NCBI RefSeq assembly: GCF_012926615.1
Contig: NZ_JABBNU010000006.1
Span: 1-64,000, forward strand
DNA from: Marinigracilibium pacificum
Lineage (GTDB): Bacteria; Bacteroidota; Bacteroidia; Cytophagales; Cyclobacteriaceae
Reading direction: 5' to 3'
Length of the DNA: 64,000 nt
Shown here: positions 8,173 to 20,300 of the stretch, piece after piece
Position numbering within the stretch: the stretch's first letter is position 1
How the letters are laid out: the number at the start of each line of letters is the position of its first letter
Program-made: the position numbers and the translations under genes
Notes under the pieces: model-generated
Told to the model about the DNA's origin: nothing
What the model saw: only the letters and a program-made list of their open reading frames with translations
Database searches by the model: none

Positions 8173-11100
8173 ATGAAAAATTCTACCACTATAGCAGATA
8201 GAGTGAATTTGCTCTATCTGCTTGTATTTTTTATTTTTTTTAATCAATTGGGTATAGCCCAGAATCACTGCGAAAAAGGAGTTGTCAACATTAAAGTGTC
8301 TGAAGAAATGGCTGTGGAATTATCACAATCACTTCAGAACCATAGAGCAGTGGTTACACGATTTGGCGTTCCGGAAATTGATGCTGTTTCAGAAGGGTTT
8401 AAGTGCTCTTCGATCAAAAGGTTATTCCCTTATAACCCAAGATTTGAAGAAAAACATCGAAAGTATGATCTTCATCGCTGGTTTACAATAAGAATTGATA
8501 AAAGTATCCCTATTGAACAAGCAATTCATGATTATGGCGAATTAGAATATGTTGAGATTGCCGAGCCGGTTATGTTACCGGTAAGCTATGATGTAGAAGA
8601 GTCTTCTTTCGATGCATCTAAAACAGGATCTCTGCCAACAGGTAATAATGATCCGTTTTTTGGATTTCAATATTCTTTTGAAAATGTGAACAATCCAATA
8701 GGTGGAGATGTATCAGCATTGCTAGCCTGGAAACAAAGTACCGGAAATCCTGATGTAATTGTTGCGGTTATCGATGGTGGAATAGAACAAACACACCCTG
8801 ATCTTGCGCCTAATTTATGGATAAACGAAGATGAGATACCTAATAATGGTATTGATGATGATAATAATGGATACATTGATGATTATAACGGGTTTGGGTT
8901 TGGAGAAAGAACAGGAGAATACACACCAAATAATCATGGAACTCATGTAGGAGGAACTGTTGCTGCAGCTACCAATAATGGAATTGGGGTAGCCGGTATT
9001 GCCGGAGGTTCTGGTACACTTCCTGGAGTGAAATTAATGTCATGCGCCGCATTTAGTCCGAACGGTACAGGCGGTTTTCAGGAAAGTTTTGTCTATGCAG
9101 CAGATAATGGAGCCGTAATTACCCAAAATTCCTGGCGATTTTTAACACCAAATATATACATCAAATCTTATGAAGATGCGATAAATTATTTTATCAATGA
9201 GGCAGGTAATGATGAATTTGGAAATCAGGTTGGTCCGATGGCTGGTGGTCTGGTAGTCTTTGCTGCCGGGAATGAAAATAGCGGAGAGCAGTTTTTTCCT
9301 TCGTATCTACCACAGGTAATTGCGGTAGCCGCAACTAATAATGCTGATGTAAGAGCTGGGTTTTCGAATTATGGAGACTGGATAGATATATCTGCTCCGG
9401 GAGTTAGTATTTTAAGTACGGTAACTGGTAATAATTATAGTTATTTTTCAGGAACATCAATGGCATGTCCACATGTGTCAGGAGCTGCAGCTCTAATTGT
9501 TTCATCATTTGGTAAACAAGGCTTCACCCCCGAAAAAGTCAAAGCATTATTGTATGGATCAGCAGATAATATTGATCAAGTAAATCCTGAATTTGAAAAT
9601 CAACTTGGCTGGGGAAGACTAAATCTGGCATCATCATTAAAAGCAAAAGTTTATAATGATCCTGCTATAAATCTTTCAAGTGATATTTTAGATATTGGTA
9701 ATATACCACTTGGCTATAATGAGGAGCTTATAATTAATGTTAGAAATATAGGTTTACAGCCACTAAGAATTTTATCAGTTGAAACAATAAGTGATGCGTT
9801 AAAATCAACTACTTTTCCAAGAAGCCCAATTGCTGTTTTTGATAAAGATTTTGTTAGAATTAGCTTTACTCCCAATAAGGTCGGGCCATTCAATGAACTA
9901 GTTGTAATAAAATCTAATGACCCTCTAATTCCATCAAAGCAAGTTACAATTACAGGAAATATATTGTCTTCAGCTGTACTTGAATTAAAAGAAAGTTACC
10001 CTGCGGTAGAGATTGATAATAAAACCATAGATGAATTCACTTTTGAATTTGCGAATGTTGGAAATGTTAAATTAGAATATAAACTTTCATTAGTAGGCCC
10101 ACAAGGCGAAGGGTTTCCGATAAATACTATTGTAAATACTACCGGACAAACACCGGTGAATACATCAGACCAGGTGAGAATGAAAATCGATGCCCGGGGT
10201 GTACCTCGAGGTACCTACTCATACGGTGTCAGGTTTGAAACTAACCAGTTGGGTGGAAATGTTGATACTTTGTTTTTTGATGTCAAAGTATTGGGTCCGG
10301 AGTTAACGATTACTCCTACTGCTTCTTTTATTAAGGTTGCTGATAATCAGCCTGGTATGCTTGAGTTTGAGCTGAAGAATATTGGTGAAACTAATGTCCG
10401 GTATTCAGTCAATATGTTACCGGGTATGAGTTTCAATGAAACAGATACTGCAAGTAAATTTGTTACTGCAACAGGGTTTGAAGTTGATAATTCCAGTGAA
10501 TATTTGGAAGAATGGGCCAGCTCAATCAATGGAAATTGGACTATTAATGAAAATAGCCCAAGTACAGGGAGAAAAGCTCTTTATGGTAAAATTGATTCCG
10601 GATTCGGATTAGGGATTAGAACAAGTTTTACTCCCCCAATAGGTGAATCTTATGTTTTAGAAATGGATTTGAAAATTTCAGAAGGAGCATCATGGATGGT
10701 ATCGTTACCAGCAACAAATATTGGTGAGTTAAGAAGGATCATTTTTAATACATCTGAAAATAAACTGGAATTAAATATATTTTATGGTGATCTCATCGAA
10801 TTGGATTATGAATATCCGATTGGAGAATATTTCAAATTAGCTATTGAAAATAACGAGTTTGGAAATGAGCATCGGATTTATATCAATGGAGATTTAGTAT
10901 ATACTTTAACTAATGATGATTTCCTTGAAGGGCTTGATCTTCCCAAAAACATATTTGGGGTTTTTATAGCTGCACTCAATGAATGTCAGGGAGGGTGTGA
11001 GGTTTATGTAGATAACTATCAAGTTTATAAAGGAGCTTACAGATCTCTTGATAAAAGTTATTTTGAAGGTGAGTTAGCTTCAGGTATGCTATCTACAGGT

Positions 11101-14100
11101 TCATCAAAGTTGGTCTCCATTCCTTTTGAGAGATTAAATTCCGGATATGGATATTATTACAATGATATAAAGATTGATTATTCCTCAATGGAATTAATAC
11201 ATTCTTTGGTAACACAAGTAGAAGGTAATCCTTCCTTTAATGTGAGTTTTGATCAAACAGATTTTGATATTTATTATAACTCAGATAGCACCATCTATTT
11301 TGATATAGAAAATACAGGGGGAAAGGATTTGATTATTTCCACTTCAGTAATTGATAATGAGGAATACCCGTTTACTCCAAAGCAATCTGTTATATATGAA
11401 GAAACTTTTGATTCTCCCTATTTACTTGATGGCTGGGAGCAAGTAGATAATGATGGCTATGAAGGTTATAATTCAAAATGGGTATTGAACCCCGGAACCT
11501 ACCATTCCAATGACGATCCTTCTTCATGTCTGGTTGATAATTATATTGGATTATATGACACTCAGTTTGGAGGCAAAGCAGACCTCATTTCCCCGGGTAT
11601 TAAAATCCAAAATGAAAACACTTATTTAACATTTAGTGCTTCCTTTTTCAATTTAATTGGAAAGGCTTCATTTGAAGTAAATATATCTGTTGATGACAAA
11701 GCTTCCTGGACACAGGTACTCTATTGGGATAATTGGGATGTACCTCATTACTGTGAAGAAGTCAAAATTTTATTAGATGATCATGTAGATCCAGGCGATA
11801 TTGTTTATGTGAAATTTTCAGCGGATATAGGATATGCCAGTTCTGTTGCAATGGATAATTTTAAAATTGTTGAAGAAAATAGTGTAATTATTCTAAACAG
11901 TTCATCTAAATATTTACCTGTTGGAGCCAAGACTAAAATCCCTTTAAAATTTAATTCACGTGATATTGATGATGGTTTGTATAGTAGCTCTGTTAGTTTT
12001 TTCGATTTTCAATCCGGAGAAACATTTAGTCAGGATTTAAATATCAGGGTTCTGACTCCGGGTGAACTTTCGGTTAATATAAATGAATTTAATCTTGAAA
12101 TAGAACAGGAGGAAGTTGTTACTAAAGAGGTTGAATTTACAAATACTGGAGAAAGTCCATTAATATTGAATTTTGATTATAAGCTACCTAATCAGGATAA
12201 TCTTGTAGATATTCAAAATCTCTTCTCGGTAAATTTTGATGAATATCCGGTCGGAGACTTGAAACAAAGCACCAGAATAAATGCCTCTTCTTCAGCTCAG
12301 GTAGGTGATGTTTCTCCATACTCAGGAGAAAAGCATCTAATATTAAATTCATCTTCTGAAGAAGATTACTTCAATACTAAATTATCGAAAATAAATCTTG
12401 ACAAACAGGATAGTGTAACCTCGATATCATTCTTTTATAATTTTGATAATGCACAATCTGTTTCCCTGACTTTATTTCCATACAACATACCAAATACAAT
12501 AATGTATCCACTTGTTGAGATGGAGAAAGCCTCTGTAAGTTTCAGACAGCTACCATCATCTACGACAGTTGGGTCCCTGGATTATCCTGGGTACAAGCAT
12601 TTTGTATATAGCTATAACAGGCTTACCAGGGAGAATAAAATTTATATCGATGGAAGGTTAATCATTAATAAATTAAACTATTCAAATCCAGTTGAAGCTT
12701 TTGCGATTAATGAAAAACGGCCACAATCTAATTCCGGATATCTTTTGTTTGATTCAATCAGGGTTGACAATGGTAAAGCTGCCATGCCAACGGTAAGGGT
12801 TGAAAAACGAAGTATATATTTAAATCCTGGAGAGTCCAAAACTCTGCCGGTAATTATCGATGCATCCCGACTTAAAACCGGTACACTTTTAGAATCATTA
12901 TCCGGAAATTATAATTCATACAATCAGGAGAGTTTTATTCTTCCTGTAAATCTGAATGTTTCTGAACCGGAGTGTTATCTGAATTCAAAAACAAATCAGG
13001 TGATGTTGGGGACACTAAAAGCTAGTTCATTTAATACAGAGTGGACTCAACCTGATAAGGCAAATGATGGAAAGTTTGTTTCAAAATGGGAATCTGACAC
13101 TAATCCGGATCAATATCTGGAAGTAGACCTTGGAAAGGTAAACATGATTAAAAGAGTTCGGATATTATGGGGTACAAATTATGCTTCTTCATTTGATGTA
13201 TATGCCAGATCCGGCTTAACTGATGATTGGACGAAAGTGTTGAATATCCAGGGACATACTAGTCGGGAGTTTGAAGAATCTTTGTCAAATGAGATTGAAG
13301 CCCGATATGTTCGAATCAAAATGAATACACCGGCAACTATCCACGGTTATGCCGTACATGAATTTGAACTATTTGGTGGTTGTGCTACCGGAGTTCCGGT
13401 TATATCTGAATTAAAAATAATTCCTGAATATTATTCGCTCAAAGCTGGTGAAACCATGCAATATCAAGTTGAAGCTAAGGATCAATTTGGGAAAACATAC
13501 ACTCCGACAAATATCATTTGGAGTGCAATTGGTAGTGCTGAAATAGATGAGTCAACAGGTTTATTAACCGGAATTTCTGATGGTGAATATGAAGTTATGG
13601 TAACAGTTGATGGCGTGTCTGCAACTGCCTATGGCACCGTCATCAATAATGATTGTAAAGTTTCTTTGGTTGGCAGCCTGTCATTAAATAAGTATTCAGC
13701 AGCATCTAGTGATCAAGGCGGATCTTTTGTTGCTCAAAGAGCAAATGATGGAGATATTTCAACAAGCTGGAGATCAAAATATGCCGATAACCAATGGTGG
13801 TATGTTGAATTAGGAGATGTCTATAATATCCACGAGGTCAATGTTGACTGGGGTGTGAATTATGCCACTTCCTATGAATTACAATACCGTGATTCCGAAG
13901 GAGTATGGCAGGTATTTTATAAAGATTTGAATGCCAATGGAGGGCTTGACGAGCTTAACCTGGATGGTAGTGTTAGTACAGATGCTATCAGGCTTTGGGC
14001 TTTTACCCGTTCAGGCTCATGGGGATTTAATATCGATGAAATTGAAGTATATGGAGTTTGTTCTCCTGAAAATATTAGTGGTGTTTCTTCTGTTACATTT

Positions 14101-14349
14101 AACCTGACAGCATATCCAAATCCGTTGGATGGAGTACTGCAAATTAAAGTAGGGGAATCTTATAATGGTGAATACAATGTGTGGTTGTATGATAGCCAGT
14201 TTAATACGGTTTACAATGGAGAAGTTGAATTAAGTGCCAACCCGGCTGAATTACCAATGAATGTAAATACCCTGGCACCAGGAGTCTATTTACTTAAACT
14301 TGTTGATTCAGAAGGGTACTCTACAACTGTCAAGTTGTTTAAGGAATAG
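8173..14349 (+). CDS. Giant secreted subtilisin-like protease (S8) with discoidin domains and T9SS signal
   Basis: This 2058-aa product has a signal peptide (hydrophobic residues 13-28, ending GIAQ) and an N-terminal propeptide-like region (about 32-135). The peptidase S8 domain follows with the full triad: Asp201 (AVIDGG), His255 (HGTHVGG) and Ser429 (GTSMACPH), plus oxyanion Asn367 (AAGNEN). After it come beta-sandwich repeats with ASPM/SPD-2/HYDIN-like sequence (such as SNDPLIPSKQ), concanavalin-like segments, a discoidin domain (about 1600-1737), an Ig-like domain (1749-1826), a second discoidin domain (1826-1963) and a T9SS type A signal (1976-2058). It lies 41 bp after the previous gene and 36 bp before its paralogue, so an operon is likely. 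It is probably an exported protease anchored or released by T9SS; the substrate is unknown. Confidence 0.93.
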   Translation: MKNSTTIADRVNLLYLLVFFIFFNQLGIAQNHCEKGVVNIKVSEEMAVELSQSLQNHRAVVTRFGVPEIDAVSEGFKCSSIKRLFPYNPRFEEKHRKYDLHRWFTIRIDKSIPIEQAIHDYGELEYVEIAEPVMLPVSYDVEESSFDASKTGSLPTGNNDPFFGFQYSFENVNNPIGGDVSALLAWKQSTGNPDVIVAVIDGGIEQTHPDLAPNLWINEDEIPNNGIDDDNNGYIDDYNGFGFGERTGEYTPNNHGTHVGGTVAAATNNGIGVAGIAGGSGTLPGVKLMSCAAFSPNGTGGFQESFVYAADNGAVITQNSWRFLTPNIYIKSYEDAINYFINEAGNDEFGNQVGPMAGGLVVFAAGNENSGEQFFPSYLPQVIAVAATNNADVRAGFSNYGDWIDISAPGVSILSTVTGNNYSYFSGTSMACPHVSGAAALIVSSFGKQGFTPEKVKALLYGSADNIDQVNPEFENQLGWGRLNLASSLKAKVYNDPAINLSSDILDIGNIPLGYNEELIINVRNIGLQPLRILSVETISDALKSTTFPRSPIAVFDKDFVRISFTPNKVGPFNELVVIKSNDPLIPSKQVTITGNILSSAVLELKESYPAVEIDNKTIDEFTFEFANVGNVKLEYKLSLVGPQGEGFPINTIVNTTGQTPVNTSDQVRMKIDARGVPRGTYSYGVRFETNQLGGNVDTLFFDVKVLGPELTITPTASFIKVADNQPGMLEFELKNIGETNVRYSVNMLPGMSFNETDTASKFVTATGFEVDNSSEYLEEWASSINGNWTINENSPSTGRKALYGKIDSGFGLGIRTSFTPPIGESYVLEMDLKISEGASWMVSLPATNIGELRRIIFNTSENKLELNIFYGDLIELDYEYPIGEYFKLAIENNEFGNEHRIYINGDLVYTLTNDDFLEGLDLPKNIFGVFIAALNECQGGCEVYVDNYQVYKGAYRSLDKSYFEGELASGMLSTGSSKLVSIPFERLNSGYGYYYNDIKIDYSSMELIHSLVTQVEGNPSFNVSFDQTDFDIYYNSDSTIYFDIENTGGKDLIISTSVIDNEEYPFTPKQSVIYEETFDSPYLLDGWEQVDNDGYEGYNSKWVLNPGTYHSNDDPSSCLVDNYIGLYDTQFGGKADLISPGIKIQNENTYLTFSASFFNLIGKASFEVNISVDDKASWTQVLYWDNWDVPHYCEEVKILLDDHVDPGDIVYVKFSADIGYASSVAMDNFKIVEENSVIILNSSSKYLPVGAKTKIPLKFNSRDIDDGLYSSSVSFFDFQSGETFSQDLNIRVLTPGELSVNINEFNLEIEQEEVVTKEVEFTNTGESPLILNFDYKLPNQDNLVDIQNLFSVNFDEYPVGDLKQSTRINASSSAQVGDVSPYSGEKHLILNSSSEEDYFNTKLSKINLDKQDSVTSISFFYNFDNAQSVSLTLFPYNIPNTIMYPLVEMEKASVSFRQLPSSTTVGSLDYPGYKHFVYSYNRLTRENKIYIDGRLIINKLNYSNPVEAFAINEKRPQSNSGYLLFDSIRVDNGKAAMPTVRVEKRSIYLNPGESKTLPVIIDASRLKTGTLLESLSGNYNSYNQESFILPVNLNVSEPECYLNSKTNQVMLGTLKASSFNTEWTQPDKANDGKFVSKWESDTNPDQYLEVDLGKVNMIKRVRILWGTNYASSFDVYARSGLTDDWTKVLNIQGHTSREFEESLSNEIEARYVRIKMNTPATIHGYAVHEFELFGGCATGVPVISELKIIPEYYSLKAGETMQYQVEAKDQFGKTYTPTNIIWSAIGSAEIDESTGLLTGISDGEYEVMVTVDGVSATAYGTVINNDCKVSLVGSLSLNKYSAASSDQGGSFVAQRANDGDISTSWRSKYADNQWWYVELGDVYNIHEVNVDWGVNYATSYELQYRDSEGVWQVFYKDLNANGGLDELNLDGSVSTDAIRLWAFTRSGSWGFNIDEIEVYGVCSPENISGVSSVTFNLTAYPNPLDGVLQIKVGESYNGEYNVWLYDSQFNTVYNGEVELSANPAELPMNVNTLAPGVYLLKLVDSEGYSTTVKLFKE

Positions 14350-14385
14350 TACCTCGATAAATTAACTACTGAGTCCCTTAATGTC

Positions 14386-17300
14386 GTGAAAAAATTTACT
14401 CATGTCCTCAACCCGGCATCAATAATTTTGATGCTGGTTGTTATTCTATTGCCTGATTTTGCCTTTGGTCAGGATCATTGTAAAAAAGGTATTGTCAATA
14501 TTAAAGTTTCCGAAGAGATGGCTGACCAACTGGAAAGTACTCTTAACGCTGCGGATAGTTCTTTTGCAGTTTATTCAGGAAACGAAGAACTGGATGCTAT
14601 GTCCAGCCAGTTTAAATGCCGGCGTATTTCCAGGATGTTTCCATATAACGAGCGTTTTGAAGCTAAACACAGAAAATATGGATTGCACAGATGGTATACA
14701 GTTTTAATTGATTCCGGAGTTGCAATCGCTGATGCTGTGAAAGAGTATGGTGAACTGGAATTTGTGGAATTTGCCGAGCCCGAATTTGAAACTCAGCTTG
14801 TTGATGGTTCATTCGAACCCATTGTTGTTGAGAGTGAATTTATTGCGCCCTTGATATCCTCTCCTAATGATCCATTGTATAATAACCAATGGCATTATGT
14901 CAATACTGGTCAAGGTGGGGGTGTACCAGGAGCAGATATAAATTTATTGAAAGCCTGGAGAACAACTACCGGTAACAATGATGTGATTGTATCAGTCCAT
15001 GATCAGGGAATTGAATCGACCCATGAAGATTTATCTGCAAATTTATGGGTAAACGAGGATGAGATTCCCGGGAATGGGATCGATGATGATGGAAATGGTT
15101 ACATCGATGATGTTAATGGTTATGGTTTTAGAGAAAACATTGGGAATTATACTCCGGGAAACCATGGAACTCACGTAGCAGGTACCATTGCTGCTGTAAC
15201 CAATAATGGCAAAGGAGGAGCCGGAATTGCTGGAGGTTCTGGTAATGGAGATGGCGTAAAGGTTATGTCTTGTGCTGTGTTTTTAAATAATTCAGGATTT
15301 AGGTTTCAGCAAAGTTTTGTATATGCTGCTGATAATGGCGCAGTAATTTCTCAAAATTCATGGAGTTATAATAATCCGGGAATATTTGTAAGGTCAATTG
15401 CTGATGCTATAGATTACTTTATAGCCGAAGCCGGTAAAGATGAATTTGGAAATCAGTATGGAAAATTAAACGGAGGTATAGTTATCTTTGCTGCGGCAAA
15501 TGATAATGATTACAGACGGTATTTTCCAGCATCCTATGAGCCAGTAGTTGCAGTTGCTGCAACAAGTGGGAAAGATAAAAAATCATACTATTCGAACTAT
15601 GGTGACTGGGTAGATATTGCTGCTCCAGGGGGTGATTTTTGGGAAGATAATATGATATTGAGTACTATCACGTCTAATAGATATGCTTATTATCAAGGAA
15701 CCTCCATGGCATGCCCACATGTTTCCGGTGCTGTTGCCTTACTTGTATCTGCCTATGGTAAAATTGGCTATTCCCCGGAGAGAATCAAATCTCAATTGTT
15801 TAATTCAGCAGACGATATTTCCGATAAGAATCCTGGTTATCCATTTCAATTAGGTTGGGGAAGGCTTGATGTTGGAAACGCAATGAAACAACAAGTTATC
15901 AAGAATCCTTATGTCTGGTTGTTTGATTCATTATTAGACGTAGGCTCTGTGATTAATCTGCCATCAACAGAATTTCAATTTCATCTGGCTAATAGGGGGA
16001 TTAATGAATTAAAAATAGAATCAATAACTTCAAGTAATGGGATTATTCAAGATCAATACTTTAATAATAATCTTATTAGTGTTAAAGCGTTTGAAAGAAA
16101 AAGTTTAACCTTCAAAGGGAGTACAGAATTTATAGGGGCCTGGGTAGATACCTTGATTATTAAAACTAATGACCCGATTAACTCTGAAATGAAATTACCA
16201 GTTAAGGGTGAATTTCTGACTCCTCCAAAGATGATAATAGTAAATCCTCCTTCTCATTTAGTTGTTAAAAATTCCGAGGATACACAGAGTTATTTTTATT
16301 TGAAAAACGAGGGTGGAAATAATCTGGAGGCTTCAATTGAATCAATTAATCCTCCTTCTGGATCAACTCGCCCTAACTTGAATTTAAGTATAAGTAATCC
16401 TCTTGAAGTTATAGTTGCTCCTGGTGATTCACTAAAAGTTGAATTCACAATTAATTCAACCTTTAAAGACAGAGGTGAATATAATTCTGAGATAAAAATC
16501 ATCTCAAATGATCCGGAAAATGAAAATTTGGTTTTGCCTGTAAGTATTTCATTAATAGGACCTTCTGTTGTTTTTGATGCCGATAATTTTGAAGATAAAG
16601 TGACGACAGATGGAATAAAAATTTATTCTACAACGGTTACCAATGTAGGTGAGATCGGTACAGAAATTGAATTTGGAAAACAGCCAAGTGAATTCTATAA
16701 TGGATTTGTAAAAGGAATCGATTATATCTACGGAACAGGTTTTGAAAAAAGAAGCAATCTGGTTGGAAATCGTGATAAATTTATAACTAACTCTTATTGG
16801 AAGGTTTCATCAATCAATCCATATACGGGAATTAATAATCTGCGAGGAGAATTTAATACCGGTGAATCAGGGGGTATAACACCTCGATTATATACTGTTC
16901 CTATTGGAAGGAGGGATTTAGTTATGGAATTTAAATTTTCCATAGCTAGTGGAAATAAGTGGATGTTTGTATTAGCCGACAGGATTAGTCCGAATGAAAA
17001 CCTTACTATTGATTTGGAAGCCAAGAAGATGATTCTTGATAGTTATAACCTCGATGCTATCGAGGTTGATATTGATTTGCAAATGAATCAGTACTACCAT
17101 TTAAGAATTGAAGCTACAAATGGTCATCATAATTTAAAAGTATTTATCGATGATGTTTTATACCTTGAAAGTGAAGAAGAAGACAGGTTTAAATTTTCAG
17201 AAGTAGGGTTTAGTTTGCCAGAACCATGCAGCGGTAATTGTATAATTGATATAGATGATTATAAAATTTATCGAGGTGAATATAAAAGCTTCGATTATGA

Positions 17301-20300
17301 TCAGATTGAGATCGTAAGTGAAAAAAGCTTTCTAAATCCTGGTGAATCATCTAATGTGGAGATTAAAGTAATTGGTTCAGGCCATGATTATGGTGAATAT
17401 TTTAATGATGTATCGGTTGATTATAAAGTTGATGCTGGTTTGTTTGCCTTAAGAACATTGATTTATGATCTGCCATCTGTAGATATTCAGGTGAATAATA
17501 ATGCATCGGTCTATTATCAACAAGACACCACCTTAATGTTGAATGTCAAAAATACCGGTGGGACAAATCTTCTATTATTTACTGAATTTGCTGACATATT
17601 TAATTCTGAATTTCAGAAGAAACAGAATTATTTGATCAATGAAAATTTCGAATCACAAAATCCCCCATTAGGATGGGAAGTAAATGCAATTAGAGGTTCT
17701 TTACTCTGGGGTCCTGTCGGGAATGTATATAATAGACCTGAGCCCACAGAAGAATGTTTGATAGATGATAATGATATAGGAATGGATGGTTATGATGGCT
17801 TTGGTAATTCTGAATTGATTTCTCCTTTAATAAGCTATAACGGTGGCGATTTATATCTGGAATATGATGGAAGCATGACTAACTTATTAGGCCGAACCTC
17901 TCTGATTCTGAGCATAAAACAAGAAGATCAAACCGAGTGGACCGACATATTAGTTTGGGATGATTACTTTCAGGATTATAGTTGTCGACACGTGAAATTT
18001 AATTTGAAAGATTATTTACCAGCCGGTAAAAGGTTCCAATTTAGGTGGGTTGGCGATCAAATTGATTATGCGTCAGGAGTTAGTTTAGATAATATTAAGG
18101 TATATAGCGAAGGAAGTTCATTAATAAATAATTCCTTAGGTGTTATTTCAATTCCTATAGAAGGAGAAGTGGATCTGCCTTTAAGTATTGATGCAATAGG
18201 TTTACTTTCAGGTGAGTATCCTGTTGAGATGCACTTGTTTGATTTGATTTATGATCTTGATACTACTTTAAACTTTGATTTAACTGTATTAGAGCCTGCC
18301 AAACCGATACTTAAAAACACCAGGTTCCAGACTATTGTAGAGCAAGGAAGAACGGTGTCAATTCCACTAACAATTGAAAATTCTGGAGAGAGCCCCTTAG
18401 AAATTGAGATGCCATATGAATTACCTGTTGTAGATAATAATTTTGATGTCGGAGAAGTAATATTTAAAATGGATCCTGATCAATGGCCTCTGGGTGGGTT
18501 GAAAAAAGCCGCGGGAATTGGATTGAATGAAGGAGTTACGATTTCTTCTTTAATGCCATACTCTGGTACTAATCATATTATAATGAATGGTAATTCTAAT
18601 TCAAATATTGCAAGCTCTGCTTATGTACCAATATATTTTTCAATTGATTCCCTGACAAGCATTTCCATGTTTGTGAATTTTGATTCAGCACAAAGTTCTT
18701 CTATCAATATTCAATCTACCAAATTAAGAACTCAAAGTGGAAAACCATATTTCAGGGTTGAAGATGGAGAGTTGTTTTATGTGTCTAATTCCGGAGTGGA
18801 GGCAACAGGCGTCAGAGTAGGTAAAGGGTATCAACAATTAGTATTCAGTTATAATCCTTCAACGAAAGAGAATAAACTTTTTCTGAATGGTAATGAAGTG
18901 TTTAATAGAGTTGAATACAATGAACCAATTAAATCATTAGCAATATCGGCTAGTAGTCAGGAACAAAATTATTTAAATATCGATGACATCATGATCAGGA
19001 ATGGTCATGCATTAATGCCTGTTATAAGGCCGGATATCTTAAAGCTCAAGGTAATGCCTGGAGAAACAGCAAATGTCAATGTGCTGATCGATGGTTCATT
19101 GCTTAATAAAGGCGATTATCAAAAAATTATACCGTTGTTAGAGTCTGGTGTTCTTAATGGAACGGATACTGAAAACTTGAATTATGAATTTTCGATTGTT
19201 GAAGCGGCCTGTAATTTGTCTTCAATAACTAATCAGTCCTTCTTGGGCATATCTTCAGCAACCTCTTCAAATTCTGAATGGCAGCTGCCTGATAGAGCTA
19301 ATGATGGTTTGGTTTTCACAAAATGGCAATCTACTTTCGACCCTGATCAGTATTATGAAGTTGATCTTGGCAAGGTAAACATGATCGATAGCATTAGAAT
19401 TCTATGGGATTTTAATTATGCTTCATCCTTCGAGATTTTAGTGAGATCTTCCGAAACTGATGAATGGACTACTTGGTATTCAACTTTTACGAATACTTCA
19501 AAATTAACTGAGTTATTACTTCCACAGACTACAGCGAGATATGTCAGATTGAAACTAAATACTCCTGCGACAATGTATGGGTATTCATTCTTTGAGTTTG
19601 AACTGTTTGGTGGTTGTGCCGAAGGTGATCCTGTACTTACTTCAATCCATATTAATCCTGAATACTATTCTCTCAGCTCAGGAGAAAGTGTGCAATATGA
19701 TTTTAAAGCAAAAGATCAGTTTGGAAATGAATACATTCCTTCGGTGGTATCCTGGAATGCTACTGGAAATGTAGATATTGATTCTGAAACTGGCTTGTTA
19801 ACTGGTATTGCCGATGGCAATTATCAGGTAGAGATCATTGCAGATGGTGTTTCAGGTTATGCTAACGGGTCTGTGGTAAGTTCTGACTGTGAAGTATCTC
19901 TGGTGGGAAGTCTTTCTTTAAATAAATCATCGACAGCATCCAGTTTTGAAAGTAATGCGTTTAATGCAGGCTTTGCTAATGACGGAAACACTGCTACAGA
20001 TTGGAGATCGAAATTTGCTGATAACCAGTGGTGGTATGTTGAGCTTGGCTCTACTTACAATATCCATGAAGTAAATATTGACTGGGGAGTGAATTTTGCT
20101 ACCTCATATGAACTTCAATACCGTGATGCTGATGGAGTCTGGAGAGTGTTTTACAAAGATTTAAGTGCCAATGGAGGTATTGATAAGATCGGTTTTGATG
20201 GCTCTGTGAGTACAGATGCCATAAGGTTGTGGTCATTTTCCCGTTCCGGACCGTGGGGATTCAATGTAAATGAAGTAGAGGTATATGGGGTGTGTACTCC

